Part shown: positions 15,364 through 23,902 of the stretch, in pieces
Position numbering within the stretch: the first letter of the stretch is position 1
Layout of the letters: the number at the start of each line of letters is the position of its first letter
Assembly: GCF_963977235.1 (NCBI RefSeq)
Contig: NZ_CAXBOD010000002.1
Span: forward strand, 124,001-188,000
Origin: Albimonas sp963977235
GTDB taxonomy: Bacteria > Pseudomonadota > Alphaproteobacteria > Rhodobacterales > Rhodobacteraceae
DNA length: 64,000 nt
Reading direction: 5' to 3'
The notes under the pieces: generated by a model
The model's database searches: none
What the model was told of the DNA's origin: nothing
The model's input: the letters and a program-made list of their open reading frames with translations, nothing else
Position numbers and translations under genes: made by a program

Positions 15364-16451
15364 TGCTGTATCACCTGCTCACCCCCCTCTCGCAGGGCGG
15401 CGACGTGTTCAACCTCTTCAACTACCTGACCTTCCGGTCGGGGGGCGCGTTCCTGACGGCGCTGTTCCTGAGCTTCGGCTTCGGCAATCCGATCATCAAC
15501 GCGCTGCGGCGGATGCAGAAGAAGGGCCAGCCGATTCGCGCCGACGGGCCCGAGGGACACCTGCTGACCAAGTCCGGCACGCCGACGATGGGGGGGGTGC
15601 TGATCCTGTTCTCGCTGCTGCTCTCGACCCTGCTGTGGTCGGACCTGTCGGAGGGCTATGTCTGGGTCGTGGTGCTGGTGGTCGCGGGCTTCGGCGCCAT
15701 CGGCTTCGCCGACGACTACCTCAAGGTTTCCAAGTTCGACGTGAAGGGCGTGCCGGGCCGGATCCGGCTGGGCGCGGGCTTCGCCATCGCGCTGTGCGCC
15801 GCGCTCGCCACCGTCTGGCTGCAGCCCGCGCCGCTGTCGGGCGCGCTGGCGCTGCCGATCTTCAAGGACATGCTCATCGACATGGGCATCCTGTTCTACC
15901 CCTTCGCGATGCTGGTGATCGTGGGCTCGGCCAACGCGGTCAACCTGACCGACGGACTCGACGGTCTCGCGATCATGCCGGTGATGATCGCGGGCGCGGC
16001 GCTGGGCTTCATCGCCTACGTGGTCGGGCGCACCGACTTCACCGAGTATCTGGGCCTCTCCTACGTCCCCGGCACCGGCGAGATCGCGGTCTTCTCGGCC
16101 GCCCTGATCGGGGCGGGCCTGGGGTTCCTGTGGTTCAACGCGCCGCCCGCGCAGGTGTTCATGGGCGACACCGGCTCTCTGGCGCTGGGCGGGGGGCTCG
16201 GCGCCATCGCGGTCGCGACCAAGCACGAGATCGTGCTGGCGGTGATCGGCGGTCTGTTTGTCGTCGAGGCGCTGTCGGTGATCATCCAGGTCGGCTACTA
16301 CAAGATGACCAAGAAGCGGGTGTTCCTGATGGCGCCCATCCACCACCATTTCGAGAAGCTCGGCTGGCAGGAGGCCACCATCGTGATCCGCTTCTGGATC
16401 ATCTCGGTGATCCTGGCGCTGGTCGGCCTCGCCACCCTGAAGCTGCGGTAG
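15363..16451 (+). CDS. mraY: Phospho-N-acetylmuramoyl-pentapeptide-transferase
   Basis: A 362-residue inner-membrane enzyme with about ten transmembrane helices. It transfers phospho-MurNAc-pentapeptide to undecaprenyl phosphate to make lipid I. Conserved loops are present: GTPTMGGVLIL (about 77-87), GFADDYLK with the catalytic Asp pair, NAVNLTDGLDGLAI, and the C-terminal HHHFEKLGWQE (about 325-335). Length equals that of E. coli MraY (360). It overlaps murF by 1 nt and is followed 7 nt later by a P-loop ATPase gene. Confidence 0.97.
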   Translation: MLYHLLTPLSQGGDVFNLFNYLTFRSGGAFLTALFLSFGFGNPIINALRRMQKKGQPIRADGPEGHLLTKSGTPTMGGVLILFSLLLSTLLWSDLSEGYVWVVVLVVAGFGAIGFADDYLKVSKFDVKGVPGRIRLGAGFAIALCAALATVWLQPAPLSGALALPIFKDMLIDMGILFYPFAMLVIVGSANAVNLTDGLDGLAIMPVMIAGAALGFIAYVVGRTDFTEYLGLSYVPGTGEIAVFSAALIGAGLGFLWFNAPPAQVFMGDTGSLALGGGLGAIAVATKHEIVLAVIGGLFVVEALSVIIQVGYYKMTKKRVFLMAPIHHHFEKLGWQEATIVIRFWIISVILALVGLATLKLR

Positions 16452-16458
16452 GGAGACC

Positions 16459-17019
16459 ATGGCGCGCGCGCCCCGCCTCTTCGTCATCTCGGGCTGCTCG
16501 GGCGGCGGCAAGTCCACGCTGCTGGCGCAGATGGCCGCCCGCGGCTGGGCGGTGGCCCACGAGCCGGGCCGCGAGGTGGTGCGCGAGGAGACCGCGCGCG
16601 GCGGCGACGGACTGCCGTGGGAAAACCTGACCCGCTTCGCCGAGCTGTGCGTCGCCCGTGCGGCCGCCGACCACGCGGCGGCGCTCGCCCGTCCCGGCGC
16701 CACCCTCTTCGACCGCTCGATCCTCGACGCGGTGGCGGCGCTGGAGCGCGCGGGCCTGCCCGTGCCCGCCGCGATGGCCGCCGAGCTCGCCGCCCGCCGC
16801 TACGACGCGCCCGTGTTCCTCGCCCCGCCCTGGCCCGAGCTGCGCCGCCCCGACGCCGAGCGCCGCCTCGACCTCGCCGCGGCGGTGGCCGAGCACGACC
16901 ACCTCGAAACCCGCTATCCCGCCGAGGGCTACCGGACCGAGCCGCTCCCCCGCCTGTCGGTGGCCGAGCGCGCCGACTGGCTGGAGGCCCGTCTCGACGC
17001 CCTGGAGGCCGCCGCATGA
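16459..17019 (+). CDS. Small P-loop ATPase/kinase-like protein embedded in the dcw cluster
   Basis: A 186-residue soluble protein with a Walker A motif GCSGGGKST at 12-20 and a Walker-B-like FDRSILD near 90. The EPGREVVREE segment after the P-loop and the overall size match the AAA_28/NadR-kinase-like group of P-loop proteins annotated as predicted ATPases. Its substrate is unknown; kinases in this group phosphorylate small molecules. It is not a standard dcw gene. The start (7 nt after mraY) and the 4-nt overlap with murD show that it is fully integrated in the operon, so it is co-expressed with the lipid I and MurD steps. Codon usage does not stand out from its neighbours. Confidence 0.75.
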   Translation: MARAPRLFVISGCSGGGKSTLLAQMAARGWAVAHEPGREVVREETARGGDGLPWENLTRFAELCVARAAADHAAALARPGATLFDRSILDAVAALERAGLPVPAAMAAELAARRYDAPVFLAPPWPELRRPDAERRLDLAAAVAEHDHLETRYPAEGYRTEPLPRLSVAERADWLEARLDALEAAA

Positions 17020-18452
17020 TCCCCGTTCCCGGATACGAGGACGCCCGGGTGGGCGTTCTGGGCCTCGGCCGCTCCGGCCTCGCGGCCGCCCGGGCGCTTG
17101 CCGCGGGCGGCGCGGTCCCGGTGTGCTGGGACGACGGCGAGGCCGCCCGCGCCGCGGCCGAAGCGGAAGGCTTCGCGATCGCCGACCTGTCCCGCGACCG
17201 GGCCTGGGACGAGGGGCTGGCGCTGCTGTGCCTGTCGCCCGGGATCCCCGCGCTCTATCCCGCGCCGCACCCCGCGGTGGAGCAGGCCTGGGCCCGCGGC
17301 GTTCCCGTCGACAACGACGTGGGGCTGCTGTTCCGGGCCCTGGCGGCGGAGGATTTCGACCATTTCGACACGCCCCCGCGGGTGGTCTGCATCACCGGCT
17401 CCAACGGCAAGTCGACCACCACCGCCCTGATCGGCCACATCCTCGCGGCCTCGGACGTGCCCGCCCAGGTCGGCGGCAACATCGGACTCGGCGTGCTGGG
17501 GTTCGAGCCGTTCCACGACGGCGAGGTGCTGGTGCTGGAGCTGTCGTCCTACCAGATCGAGGCGGCGCGCCGGCTGGCCCCGGACGTGGCGGTGTTCCTC
17601 AACCTCTCCGACGACCACCTCGACCGCCACGGCGGGCGGGGCGGCTACTTCGCCGCCAAGGCCCGCCTGTTCGAGGCCGGCGCGCCCGAGCGCGCGATCA
17701 TCGGCCTCGACGAGCCCGAGGGCCGCTTTCTCGCCGACCGCATGCGGGGCAGGGGGGGCGAGGGCGAGGACCCGGTCATCGGCCTGTCGCTGAGCCGCAA
17801 GCTGCCGGGCGAGAGCTGGGCCGTCACCGCCCGCAAGGGGTTCCTCGCCGAGACGCGCCGGGGCAAGCAGGTCGCCTCGGTCGACCTGCGGGAACTCGCC
17901 ACGCTGAAGGGCGCCCACAACCATCAGAACGCCTGCGCGGCCTGGGCGGCCTGCCGCTCGCTGGGCCTCGCGCCGCGGGCGATCGAGGCGGCGCTGAAGT
18001 CCTTCCCGGGCCTGCCGCACCGGCTGGAACTGGTGGCGGAGAGGGACGGGGTCAGCTTCGTCAACGACTCCAAGGCCACCAACGCGGACGCGGCCGAAAA
18101 GGCGCTGCTCGCCTGGCCCCGCGTTCGCTGGATCGCCGGCGGCGTGCCCAAGGCGGGGGGGATCGCGCCGCTCGTCCCCCTCTTCGACCGGGTCGCCTGC
18201 GCCTACCTGATCGGCGAGGCCGCCGAGGCTTTCGCGGCCACGCTGGGCGACACGCCCCATGTGCTCTGCGGCGACCTCGAGACCGCCGTGGCCCGCGCCG
18301 CCGAAGACGCCCGGGCGGGCGAGGCGGTGCTGCTCTCGCCCGCTTGCGCCAGCTTCGACCAGTTCCAGAGCTTCGAACACCGCGGCGACGCGTTCCGCGC
18401 GCTCGCCCGCCGCGCCGCCGGCCTGCCCGCGCTCAAGGAGGATCCCGCATGA
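17016..18452 (+). CDS. murD: UDP-N-acetylmuramoyl-L-alanine--D-glutamate ligase
   Basis: A 478-residue Mur ligase that adds D-Glu to UDP-MurNAc-L-Ala. The N-terminal nucleotide fold reads VGVLGLGRSGLAAARAL (about 10-26), the ATP loop is TGSNGKSTTTALIGH (about 127-141), then GGNIG, LELSSYQIE and NLSDDHLDRHG, with NDSKATN in the C-terminal domain. All expected motifs are present. It is slightly longer than the E. coli protein (438). The start at 17016 overlaps the ATPase gene by 4 nt, and its own stop overlaps ftsW by 4 nt. Confidence 0.96.
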   Translation: MIPVPGYEDARVGVLGLGRSGLAAARALAAGGAVPVCWDDGEAARAAAEAEGFAIADLSRDRAWDEGLALLCLSPGIPALYPAPHPAVEQAWARGVPVDNDVGLLFRALAAEDFDHFDTPPRVVCITGSNGKSTTTALIGHILAASDVPAQVGGNIGLGVLGFEPFHDGEVLVLELSSYQIEAARRLAPDVAVFLNLSDDHLDRHGGRGGYFAAKARLFEAGAPERAIIGLDEPEGRFLADRMRGRGGEGEDPVIGLSLSRKLPGESWAVTARKGFLAETRRGKQVASVDLRELATLKGAHNHQNACAAWAACRSLGLAPRAIEAALKSFPGLPHRLELVAERDGVSFVNDSKATNADAAEKALLAWPRVRWIAGGVPKAGGIAPLVPLFDRVACAYLIGEAAEAFAATLGDTPHVLCGDLETAVARAAEDARAGEAVLLSPACASFDQFQSFEHRGDAFRALARRAAGLPALKEDPA

Positions 18453-19615
18453 CCGAGATGGTCTTCGGCCACGTCGCCGCCGCCCGTTCCTCCGAGCCGA
18501 TCCTGACCCGCTGGTGGCGCACCGTCGACCGCTGGACGGTGGGCGCGGTGCTGGGGCTGATCGTGATCGGGCTGGTGGTGGGCATGGCGGCCTCGGCGCC
18601 GCTCGCCGAGCGGCTGGGCCTGCCGCCCTTCTACTTCGTGATCCGCCAGGCCGCCTTCGCCCTGCTGGGCGTGGGGCTGATGGTGGCGATCTCGATGCAG
18701 GACGTGCGCACCGTGCGCCGGCTGGCGGTGATGGGCTTCGTGGGCGCGCTGCTGACCTGTCTGGCGTTGCCGGTGATCGGCACCGACTTCGGCAAGGGCG
18801 CGATCCGCTGGGTCTCGCTCGGCGTGCTGACGGTGCAGCCCTCGGAGTTCCTGAAACCCGCCTTCGTGGGCTGCGCGGCCTGGGTGATGGCCTCGACCTT
18901 CGACCGGCGGGGCCCTCCGGGCAAGTTCCTGAGCTTCCTGCTCGCCTGCGCCTGCTCGGCGATGCTGGCGCTGCAGCCCGACTTCGGGCAGGCGGCGCTG
19001 CTGCTGGCGACCTGGGGGCTGATGTATTTCGTGGCCGGCGCCTCGGTGCCGCTGATGGTGGGCATCGCCGGCGGCGTCGCCGCGGTCGGGGCCTTCGCCT
19101 ACGAGAATTCCCAGCACTTCGCGCGGCGCATCGACGGGTTCCTGGCGGCCGAGGTCGATCCCCGCACCCAGATCGGCTACGCCACCAACGCCATCCAGGA
19201 GGGCGGCTTCTTCGGCGTCGGCGTGGGCGAGGGCTCGGTCAAGAACATCCTGCCCGACGCGCACACCGACTTCATCATCGCGGTGGCGGCCGAGGAATAC
19301 GGCCTGCTGCTGTGCGTGCTGGTGATCGGGCTGTTCCTGTTCATCCCGATCCGCGCCCTCTACCGCCTGACCGAGGAGCGCGACCCCTTCGCGCGCCTCG
19401 CCGGCGCCGGCATGGCGGGGCTGATCGGCCTGCAGGCCTTCGTGAACCTCGGCGTCGCCATCCGCCTGCTGCCGGCCAAGGGCATGACCCTGCCGTTCGT
19501 CAGCTACGGCGGCTCCTCGCTGCTGGCGGCGGGCATCGGCATGGGCCTGCTGCTGGCGATGACCCGCAAGCGCCCCCAGCGCGACGTGCTCGAGGCGCTG
19601 GAGCACTCGGCATGA
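18449..19615 (+). CDS. ftsW: Septal peptidoglycan glycosyltransferase FtsW
   Basis: A 388-residue SEDS-family membrane protein with about ten transmembrane helices. SEDS proteins polymerise lipid II into glycan strands, and FtsW does so in complex with FtsI. Typical segments are GAIRWVSLGVLTVQPSEFLK (about 117-136), the catalytic-loop region around PDAHTDFIIAVAAEE (about 270), and the C-terminal LPFVSYGGSSLLA (about 348). It overlaps murD by 4 nt; a 103-bp gap follows before murG. Confidence 0.96.
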   Translation: MTEMVFGHVAAARSSEPILTRWWRTVDRWTVGAVLGLIVIGLVVGMAASAPLAERLGLPPFYFVIRQAAFALLGVGLMVAISMQDVRTVRRLAVMGFVGALLTCLALPVIGTDFGKGAIRWVSLGVLTVQPSEFLKPAFVGCAAWVMASTFDRRGPPGKFLSFLLACACSAMLALQPDFGQAALLLATWGLMYFVAGASVPLMVGIAGGVAAVGAFAYENSQHFARRIDGFLAAEVDPRTQIGYATNAIQEGGFFGVGVGEGSVKNILPDAHTDFIIAVAAEEYGLLLCVLVIGLFLFIPIRALYRLTEERDPFARLAGAGMAGLIGLQAFVNLGVAIRLLPAKGMTLPFVSYGGSSLLAAGIGMGLLLAMTRKRPQRDVLEALEHSA

Positions 19616-19718
19616 GCCGGGGAAGGGGAGAGGAGGCGCCCTGCGGGCGGGCTCGGCTGCGCCGCGCGGGGGGCGAGCGTCGCGCCCCGAGCCTCGGCCG
19701 CCCCGACGGGCGCCGGGC

Positions 19719-20810
19719 ATGAGCGCGCCCCATCTCGTCATCGCCGCCGGCGGCACTGGCGGGCACATGTTTCCCGCCCAGGCGCTGGCGCAGGAGATGT
19801 TGCGTCGGGGCTGGCGGGTCTCGCTGACCACCGACGACCGGGGCGCGCGCTACGCGGGCGGCTTCCCCGAGGCGGTGGCGCGGGTGCCGGTGCGCTCGGC
19901 CACCTTCGCGCGGGGCGGGGCGACGGCGAAGCTGGCGGCGCCGGCCCTGATCGGCGCGGGCGTCGTCGAGACGCTGCGCTGGTTCCGCCGCGATCCGCCG
20001 GCGGTGGTGGCGGGGTTCGGGGGCTATCCCTCGCTGCCTGCGCTGTCGGCCGCCGTGATCTCGGGGCGGCCGCGGCTGATCCATGAGCAGAACGGGGTGC
20101 TGGGGCGGGTGAACCGCCTCTTCGCGCCCCGCGTGGGCGCAGTCGCCTGCGGAACCTGGCCGCTGAGCAACGCCCCCGCGGGCGTGGACGCGCGCCACGT
20201 CGGCAACCCGATCCGCGACGCCGCCCGGTCGCTCGCCGGCGCGGCCTATGCGCCCCCCGGCGACGGGCCCCTGAACCTTCTGGTCTTCGGCGGCAGCCAG
20301 GGCGCCTCGGCCCTCACCCGCCTGGCGCCCGAGGCGGCCGCCGCCCTTCCGGCCGACCTGCGCGCCCGCCTGCGCGTCACCCAGCAGGCCCGCGAGGGCG
20401 AGGCCGAGGCGCTGACTTCCGCCTGGGCCGCTCAGGGCATCCCCGCCGAGGTCGCGCCCTTCTTCCCCGACATGCCCCGGCGCATCGCCGAGGCGCAGCT
20501 TGTGGTCTGCCGGGCCGGCGCCTCGACGGTGGCCGAGCTGACCGCGATCGGGCGCCCCTCGATCCTGATCCCCTATCCTCACGCGATGGACGACCACCAG
20601 ACCGCCAACGCCAAGCCGCTCGCCGAGGCCGGCGCGGCGCGCGTCGCCCGCGAGGCGGGGTTGACGCCGCAGGCGCTTTGCGGGCACATCGCCGCCGTCC
20701 TCGGCGACCCCGGCCGGGCCGCCTCGATGGCCTCGGCCGCCGCCGGACTGGGGCGGCCCGACGCGGCCGAGCGGCTCGCCGACCTCGCCGCGTCCCTCGC
20801 CCGCCCCTGA
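19719..20810 (+). CDS. murG: UDP-N-acetylglucosamine--lipid I N-acetylglucosaminyltransferase
   Basis: A 363-residue GT-B glycosyltransferase that converts lipid I to lipid II on the inner face of the cytoplasmic membrane. The N-terminal glycine-rich loop AAGGTGGHMFPAQALA is at about 9-24. GGYPSLPAL and HEQNGVLGRVN are in the N-domain, and GGSQGA, ELTAIGRPSILIPYP and DHQTANA are in the UDP-GlcNAc-binding C-domain. The start is the ATG at 19719; sequence between ftsW and this point has no family similarity. Confidence 0.96.
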   Translation: MSAPHLVIAAGGTGGHMFPAQALAQEMLRRGWRVSLTTDDRGARYAGGFPEAVARVPVRSATFARGGATAKLAAPALIGAGVVETLRWFRRDPPAVVAGFGGYPSLPALSAAVISGRPRLIHEQNGVLGRVNRLFAPRVGAVACGTWPLSNAPAGVDARHVGNPIRDAARSLAGAAYAPPGDGPLNLLVFGGSQGASALTRLAPEAAAALPADLRARLRVTQQAREGEAEALTSAWAAQGIPAEVAPFFPDMPRRIAEAQLVVCRAGASTVAELTAIGRPSILIPYPHAMDDHQTANAKPLAEAGAARVAREAGLTPQALCGHIAAVLGDPGRAASMASAAAGLGRPDAAERLADLAASLARP

Positions 20811-20869
20811 GCCCCGCCGCCTCTCCCCGCCGCCCTTCCTCGCCTGCCCCTGATCCCCGGAGCCCGCCC

Positions 20870-22306
20870 ATGTCCCCCGTCAGCCGTCAGCCGCAGGAGA
20901 TCGGCCCGATCCACTTCATCGGCATCGGCGGCATCGGCATGTCGGGCATCGCCGAGGTGATGCTGAACCTCGGCTACGACGTGCAGGGCTCGGACGCCAG
21001 GGACTCCGAGATCGTGCAGCGCCTGCGCACGCTGGGCGCGCGGATCGAGATCGAGCAGAAGGCCGAGAACCTGGGCCGGGCCAAGGTCGTGGTGATGTCC
21101 TCGGCGATCAAGCCGGGCAACCCCGAGCTCGACGCCGCCCGCGCCGCCGGCCTGCCGGTGGTGCGCCGGGCCGAGATGCTCGCCGAGCTGATGCGCCTGA
21201 AATACAACGTCGCCGTGGCGGGCACGCACGGCAAGACCACGACCACCTCGATGGTCTCGGCGATCCTGGATGCGGGCGGGGTGGACCCCACGGTGATCAA
21301 CGGCGGGGTCATCCACGCCTACGGCTCCAACGCCCGGATGGGCGAGGGCGAGTGGATGGTGGTCGAGGCCGATGAATCGGACGGCACCTTCAACCGCCTG
21401 CCCGCGACCATCGCCATCATCACCAACATCGACCCCGAGCATCTCGACCACTACGGCGACTTCGAGGGCGTGAAGGCGGCGTTCGAGCAGTTCGTCTCGA
21501 ACCTCCCCTTCTACGGGGCGGCCGTGTGCTGCATCGACCACCCCGAGGTGCAGGCCCTGGTCGGGCGCGTCGACGACCGGCGCAAGATCACCTACGGCTT
21601 CTCGCTGCAGGCCGACGTGGTGGGGGTGAACCTGCGCCACGAGGGGCCGGTCTCCAAGTTCGACGTCATCGCCCGCCTGCGCGACGGGCTGGCCCGCGGC
21701 GAGCGGCGGGTCGAGGGGATCGAGCTGCCGATGCCCGGCGACCACAACGTGCTCAATGCGCTGGGCGCGATCGCGGTGGGGCTCGAGCTGGGCCTGCCGG
21801 ACGAAGCGATCCGCATCGGCCTGAAGAAGTTCGGCGGCGTCAACCGCCGCTTCACGCAGGTGGGGGCGTGGAACGGCGCCCCGATCATCGACGATTACGG
21901 CCACCACCCGGTCGAGATCTCGGCGGTGCTCAAGGCCGCGCGTCAGGCCGTCGGGCCGCAGGGCCGGGTGATCGCGATCCACCAGCCGCACCGCTATTCG
22001 CGCCTGAGCTCCCTGTTCGAGCAGTTCTGCACCTGCTTCAACGAGGCCGACATGGTCGCGATCCCCGAGGTCTACGCCGCCGGCGAGGCCCCCATCGAGG
22101 GCGCCGACCGCGACGCCCTCGTGGCGGGCCTCATCCGCCACGGCCACCGCGACGCCACGGCGCTGGCGGGCCCCGAGGCGCTGCCCGACTACGTGGCCGC
22201 CCGCGCCCGTCCCGGCGACATCGTGGTGTGCCTGGGCGCCGGCTCGATCAGCCAGTGGGCGCGCGAGCTGCCCGCCGCCCTCGAGGGTCGCGCCGCCGCC
22301 GAGTAG
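20870..22306 (+). CDS. murC: UDP-N-acetylmuramate--L-alanine ligase
   Basis: A 478-residue Mur ligase that adds the first amino acid to UDP-MurNAc. Visible motifs are HFIGIGGIGMSGIAE (about 16-30), the ATP loop AGTHGKTTTTSMVSA (about 119-133), EADESDGTF, NIDPEHLDHYG, HNVLNALGAI and DDYGHHPVEI. Length is close to that of E. coli MurC (491). The start ATG at 20870 lies 59 nt after murG. The next standard dcw gene, murB, is displaced by an APC permease gene. Confidence 0.97.
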   Translation: MSPVSRQPQEIGPIHFIGIGGIGMSGIAEVMLNLGYDVQGSDARDSEIVQRLRTLGARIEIEQKAENLGRAKVVVMSSAIKPGNPELDAARAAGLPVVRRAEMLAELMRLKYNVAVAGTHGKTTTTSMVSAILDAGGVDPTVINGGVIHAYGSNARMGEGEWMVVEADESDGTFNRLPATIAIITNIDPEHLDHYGDFEGVKAAFEQFVSNLPFYGAAVCCIDHPEVQALVGRVDDRRKITYGFSLQADVVGVNLRHEGPVSKFDVIARLRDGLARGERRVEGIELPMPGDHNVLNALGAIAVGLELGLPDEAIRIGLKKFGGVNRRFTQVGAWNGAPIIDDYGHHPVEISAVLKAARQAVGPQGRVIAIHQPHRYSRLSSLFEQFCTCFNEADMVAIPEVYAAGEAPIEGADRDALVAGLIRHGHRDATALAGPEALPDYVAARARPGDIVVCLGAGSISQWARELPAALEGRAAAE

Positions 22307-22638
22307 GCGCGGACGCAGCGCCCGTCGCGCCATCCTGGCCCCGCCTGTCGCGTCAGTCCCGGGCCGGACTGCGGTCCCGGCCGACTGGCGCCGCAGTCCT
22401 GGCGGATCGGCTGGCGAGCAGGACCGTCGCCCCTTGCCCGTTGCCCGCTGGCCTTGCGGCGGGCAGGGTGCGCGCGGCGGTCGCCTTGCCCCGGCGCGAT
22501 GCGGCCCCACCCTCTCGGGACGCGCGCTCCGGCGCCATTCGACGCCACCGCCGCGCGGGTCCCTGACGTTGCGCGCGTCCTTTCCCGATCCGTCGCCTCC
22601 CCCCGGGGCCGGGCGGCCCGCAGCCGGAGACGCGCCCG
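22307..22638. other. Intergenic region between murC and the APC permease gene
   Basis: A 332-bp gap in an otherwise tightly packed operon. I see no gene in it: the open frames have artefact-like Arg/Pro/Gly-rich translations. No clear terminator follows murC and no clear promoter precedes the permease. The gap most likely reflects the insertion of the permease gene into the ancestral murC-murB junction. Confidence 0.5.
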
Positions 22639-23898
22639 ATGTCCGACGCCTCGCCTTCCTCCGGGCTGCAACGCCGGCTCGGGTTCTGGCTGCTGATGCT
22701 CTACGGACTCGGGGTGATGGTCGGCGCGGGGATCTATGTGCTGATCGGCGAGGTGGGCGGGCGCACCGGGCTGCTGGCGCCGCTGGCTTTCGGCCTCGCC
22801 GCCCTCGTCGCCGCCCCCACCGCGATGAGCTACGCCGAGCTTTCGGGCCGGATCCCCGAGGCGGGGGGCGAGGTCGCCTGGCTGCGCGACGCCTTCGGCC
22901 TGCGTCTTCTGGCGCCTCTCGCGGGGGTGCTGATCGTGGGCGGCGCGACTCTCTCGGCGGCGGCCGTGATCCAGGGCGGGGCGGCCTATCTCTGGGCGCT
23001 GGTCCCGCTGCCGGGGGCGCTGAAGGCCGCGATCCCCCACACCTGGCTGATCCCGCCGCTGATCGCGGCGATGGCGGTGGCGGCGGTCTGGGGGGTGGTC
23101 GAGTCGCTCGCCGTCGCCGCGGCGCTGACCGTTGTCGAGGTCGCGGGCCTGCTGCTGGCGATCTGGGCGGGGTTCGAGGCCCCCGCGACCGCCGAATGGC
23201 GCGCCGGACTGCCCGGAACCATCGAGGACCTGGGCGGTTTCGGCGGCGCATCGGGCGCGCTGGCGGGGGCCTCGCTGCTCGCCTTCTTCGCCTTCATCGG
23301 CTTCGAGGACATGGTCAACATGGCCGAGGAGACCCACGATCCCGGCCGCACCATGGCCCGCGCGATCCTGGCCGCGCTGGGGATCACGGCGGTGCTGTAT
23401 GCGCTGGTGGTCGCCGCGGCGCTGCATGCGGTGCCGGGCGCGCTGCTGGCCACGATGTCCAACCCGCTGGTGGGGGTGGTGCGGGCGGGGGCGCCGGCTC
23501 TGGTCCCCGCGATCGCGCTGATCGGCGGGGCGGCGGCGCTGAACGGGGTGCTGGCGCAGATGGTGATGGGCTCGCGGATTCTGTATGGAACCGGGCGGCG
23601 CTATCCGCGGCTGGCCTGGCTCGCGCGGGTGCTGCCGGGTCGCGGCACGCCCTGGATCGCGACCCTGATCATGGGCGGGCTGGTCGCGTTCGTGGCGGTG
23701 ATCGTGCCGCTGGGGCCGCTCGCGGCGGGCTCGGCCGGCGTGCTGCTGGGGGTGTTCGTGGCGGTGAACCTGGCGCTGGTGGTGTTGCGGCGCAAGACGT
23801 CGGCGCCCGCGGGCGCCTGGACCGCGCCGACCTGGGCGCCCTGGGCGGGCATGGCCCTGTCCGTGGCCGCCGTGGCCGCGGGCGTGTTCGGAGGCTGA
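22639..23898 (+). CDS. APC-family amino acid/polyamine permease
   Basis: A 419-residue membrane protein with about twelve hydrophobic segments. The APC helix 1 motif GLGVMVGAGIYVLIGEVGG is at about 24-42, and AFFAFIGFEDMVNMAEET (about 214-231) is the typical helix 6 motif with the FxGFE signature. It should be a secondary transporter for amino acids or related amines in the inner membrane; the substrate cannot be told from sequence. It stands between murC and murB, where no transporter normally sits, only 4 nt before the murB start, so it is probably co-transcribed with it. Confidence 0.85.
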   Translation: MSDASPSSGLQRRLGFWLLMLYGLGVMVGAGIYVLIGEVGGRTGLLAPLAFGLAALVAAPTAMSYAELSGRIPEAGGEVAWLRDAFGLRLLAPLAGVLIVGGATLSAAAVIQGGAAYLWALVPLPGALKAAIPHTWLIPPLIAAMAVAAVWGVVESLAVAAALTVVEVAGLLLAIWAGFEAPATAEWRAGLPGTIEDLGGFGGASGALAGASLLAFFAFIGFEDMVNMAEETHDPGRTMARAILAALGITAVLYALVVAAALHAVPGALLATMSNPLVGVVRAGAPALVPAIALIGGAAALNGVLAQMVMGSRILYGTGRRYPRLAWLARVLPGRGTPWIATLIMGGLVAFVAVIVPLGPLAAGSAGVLLGVFVAVNLALVVLRRKTSAPAGAWTAPTWAPWAGMALSVAAVAAGVFGG

Positions 23899-23902
23899 TG
23901 AC

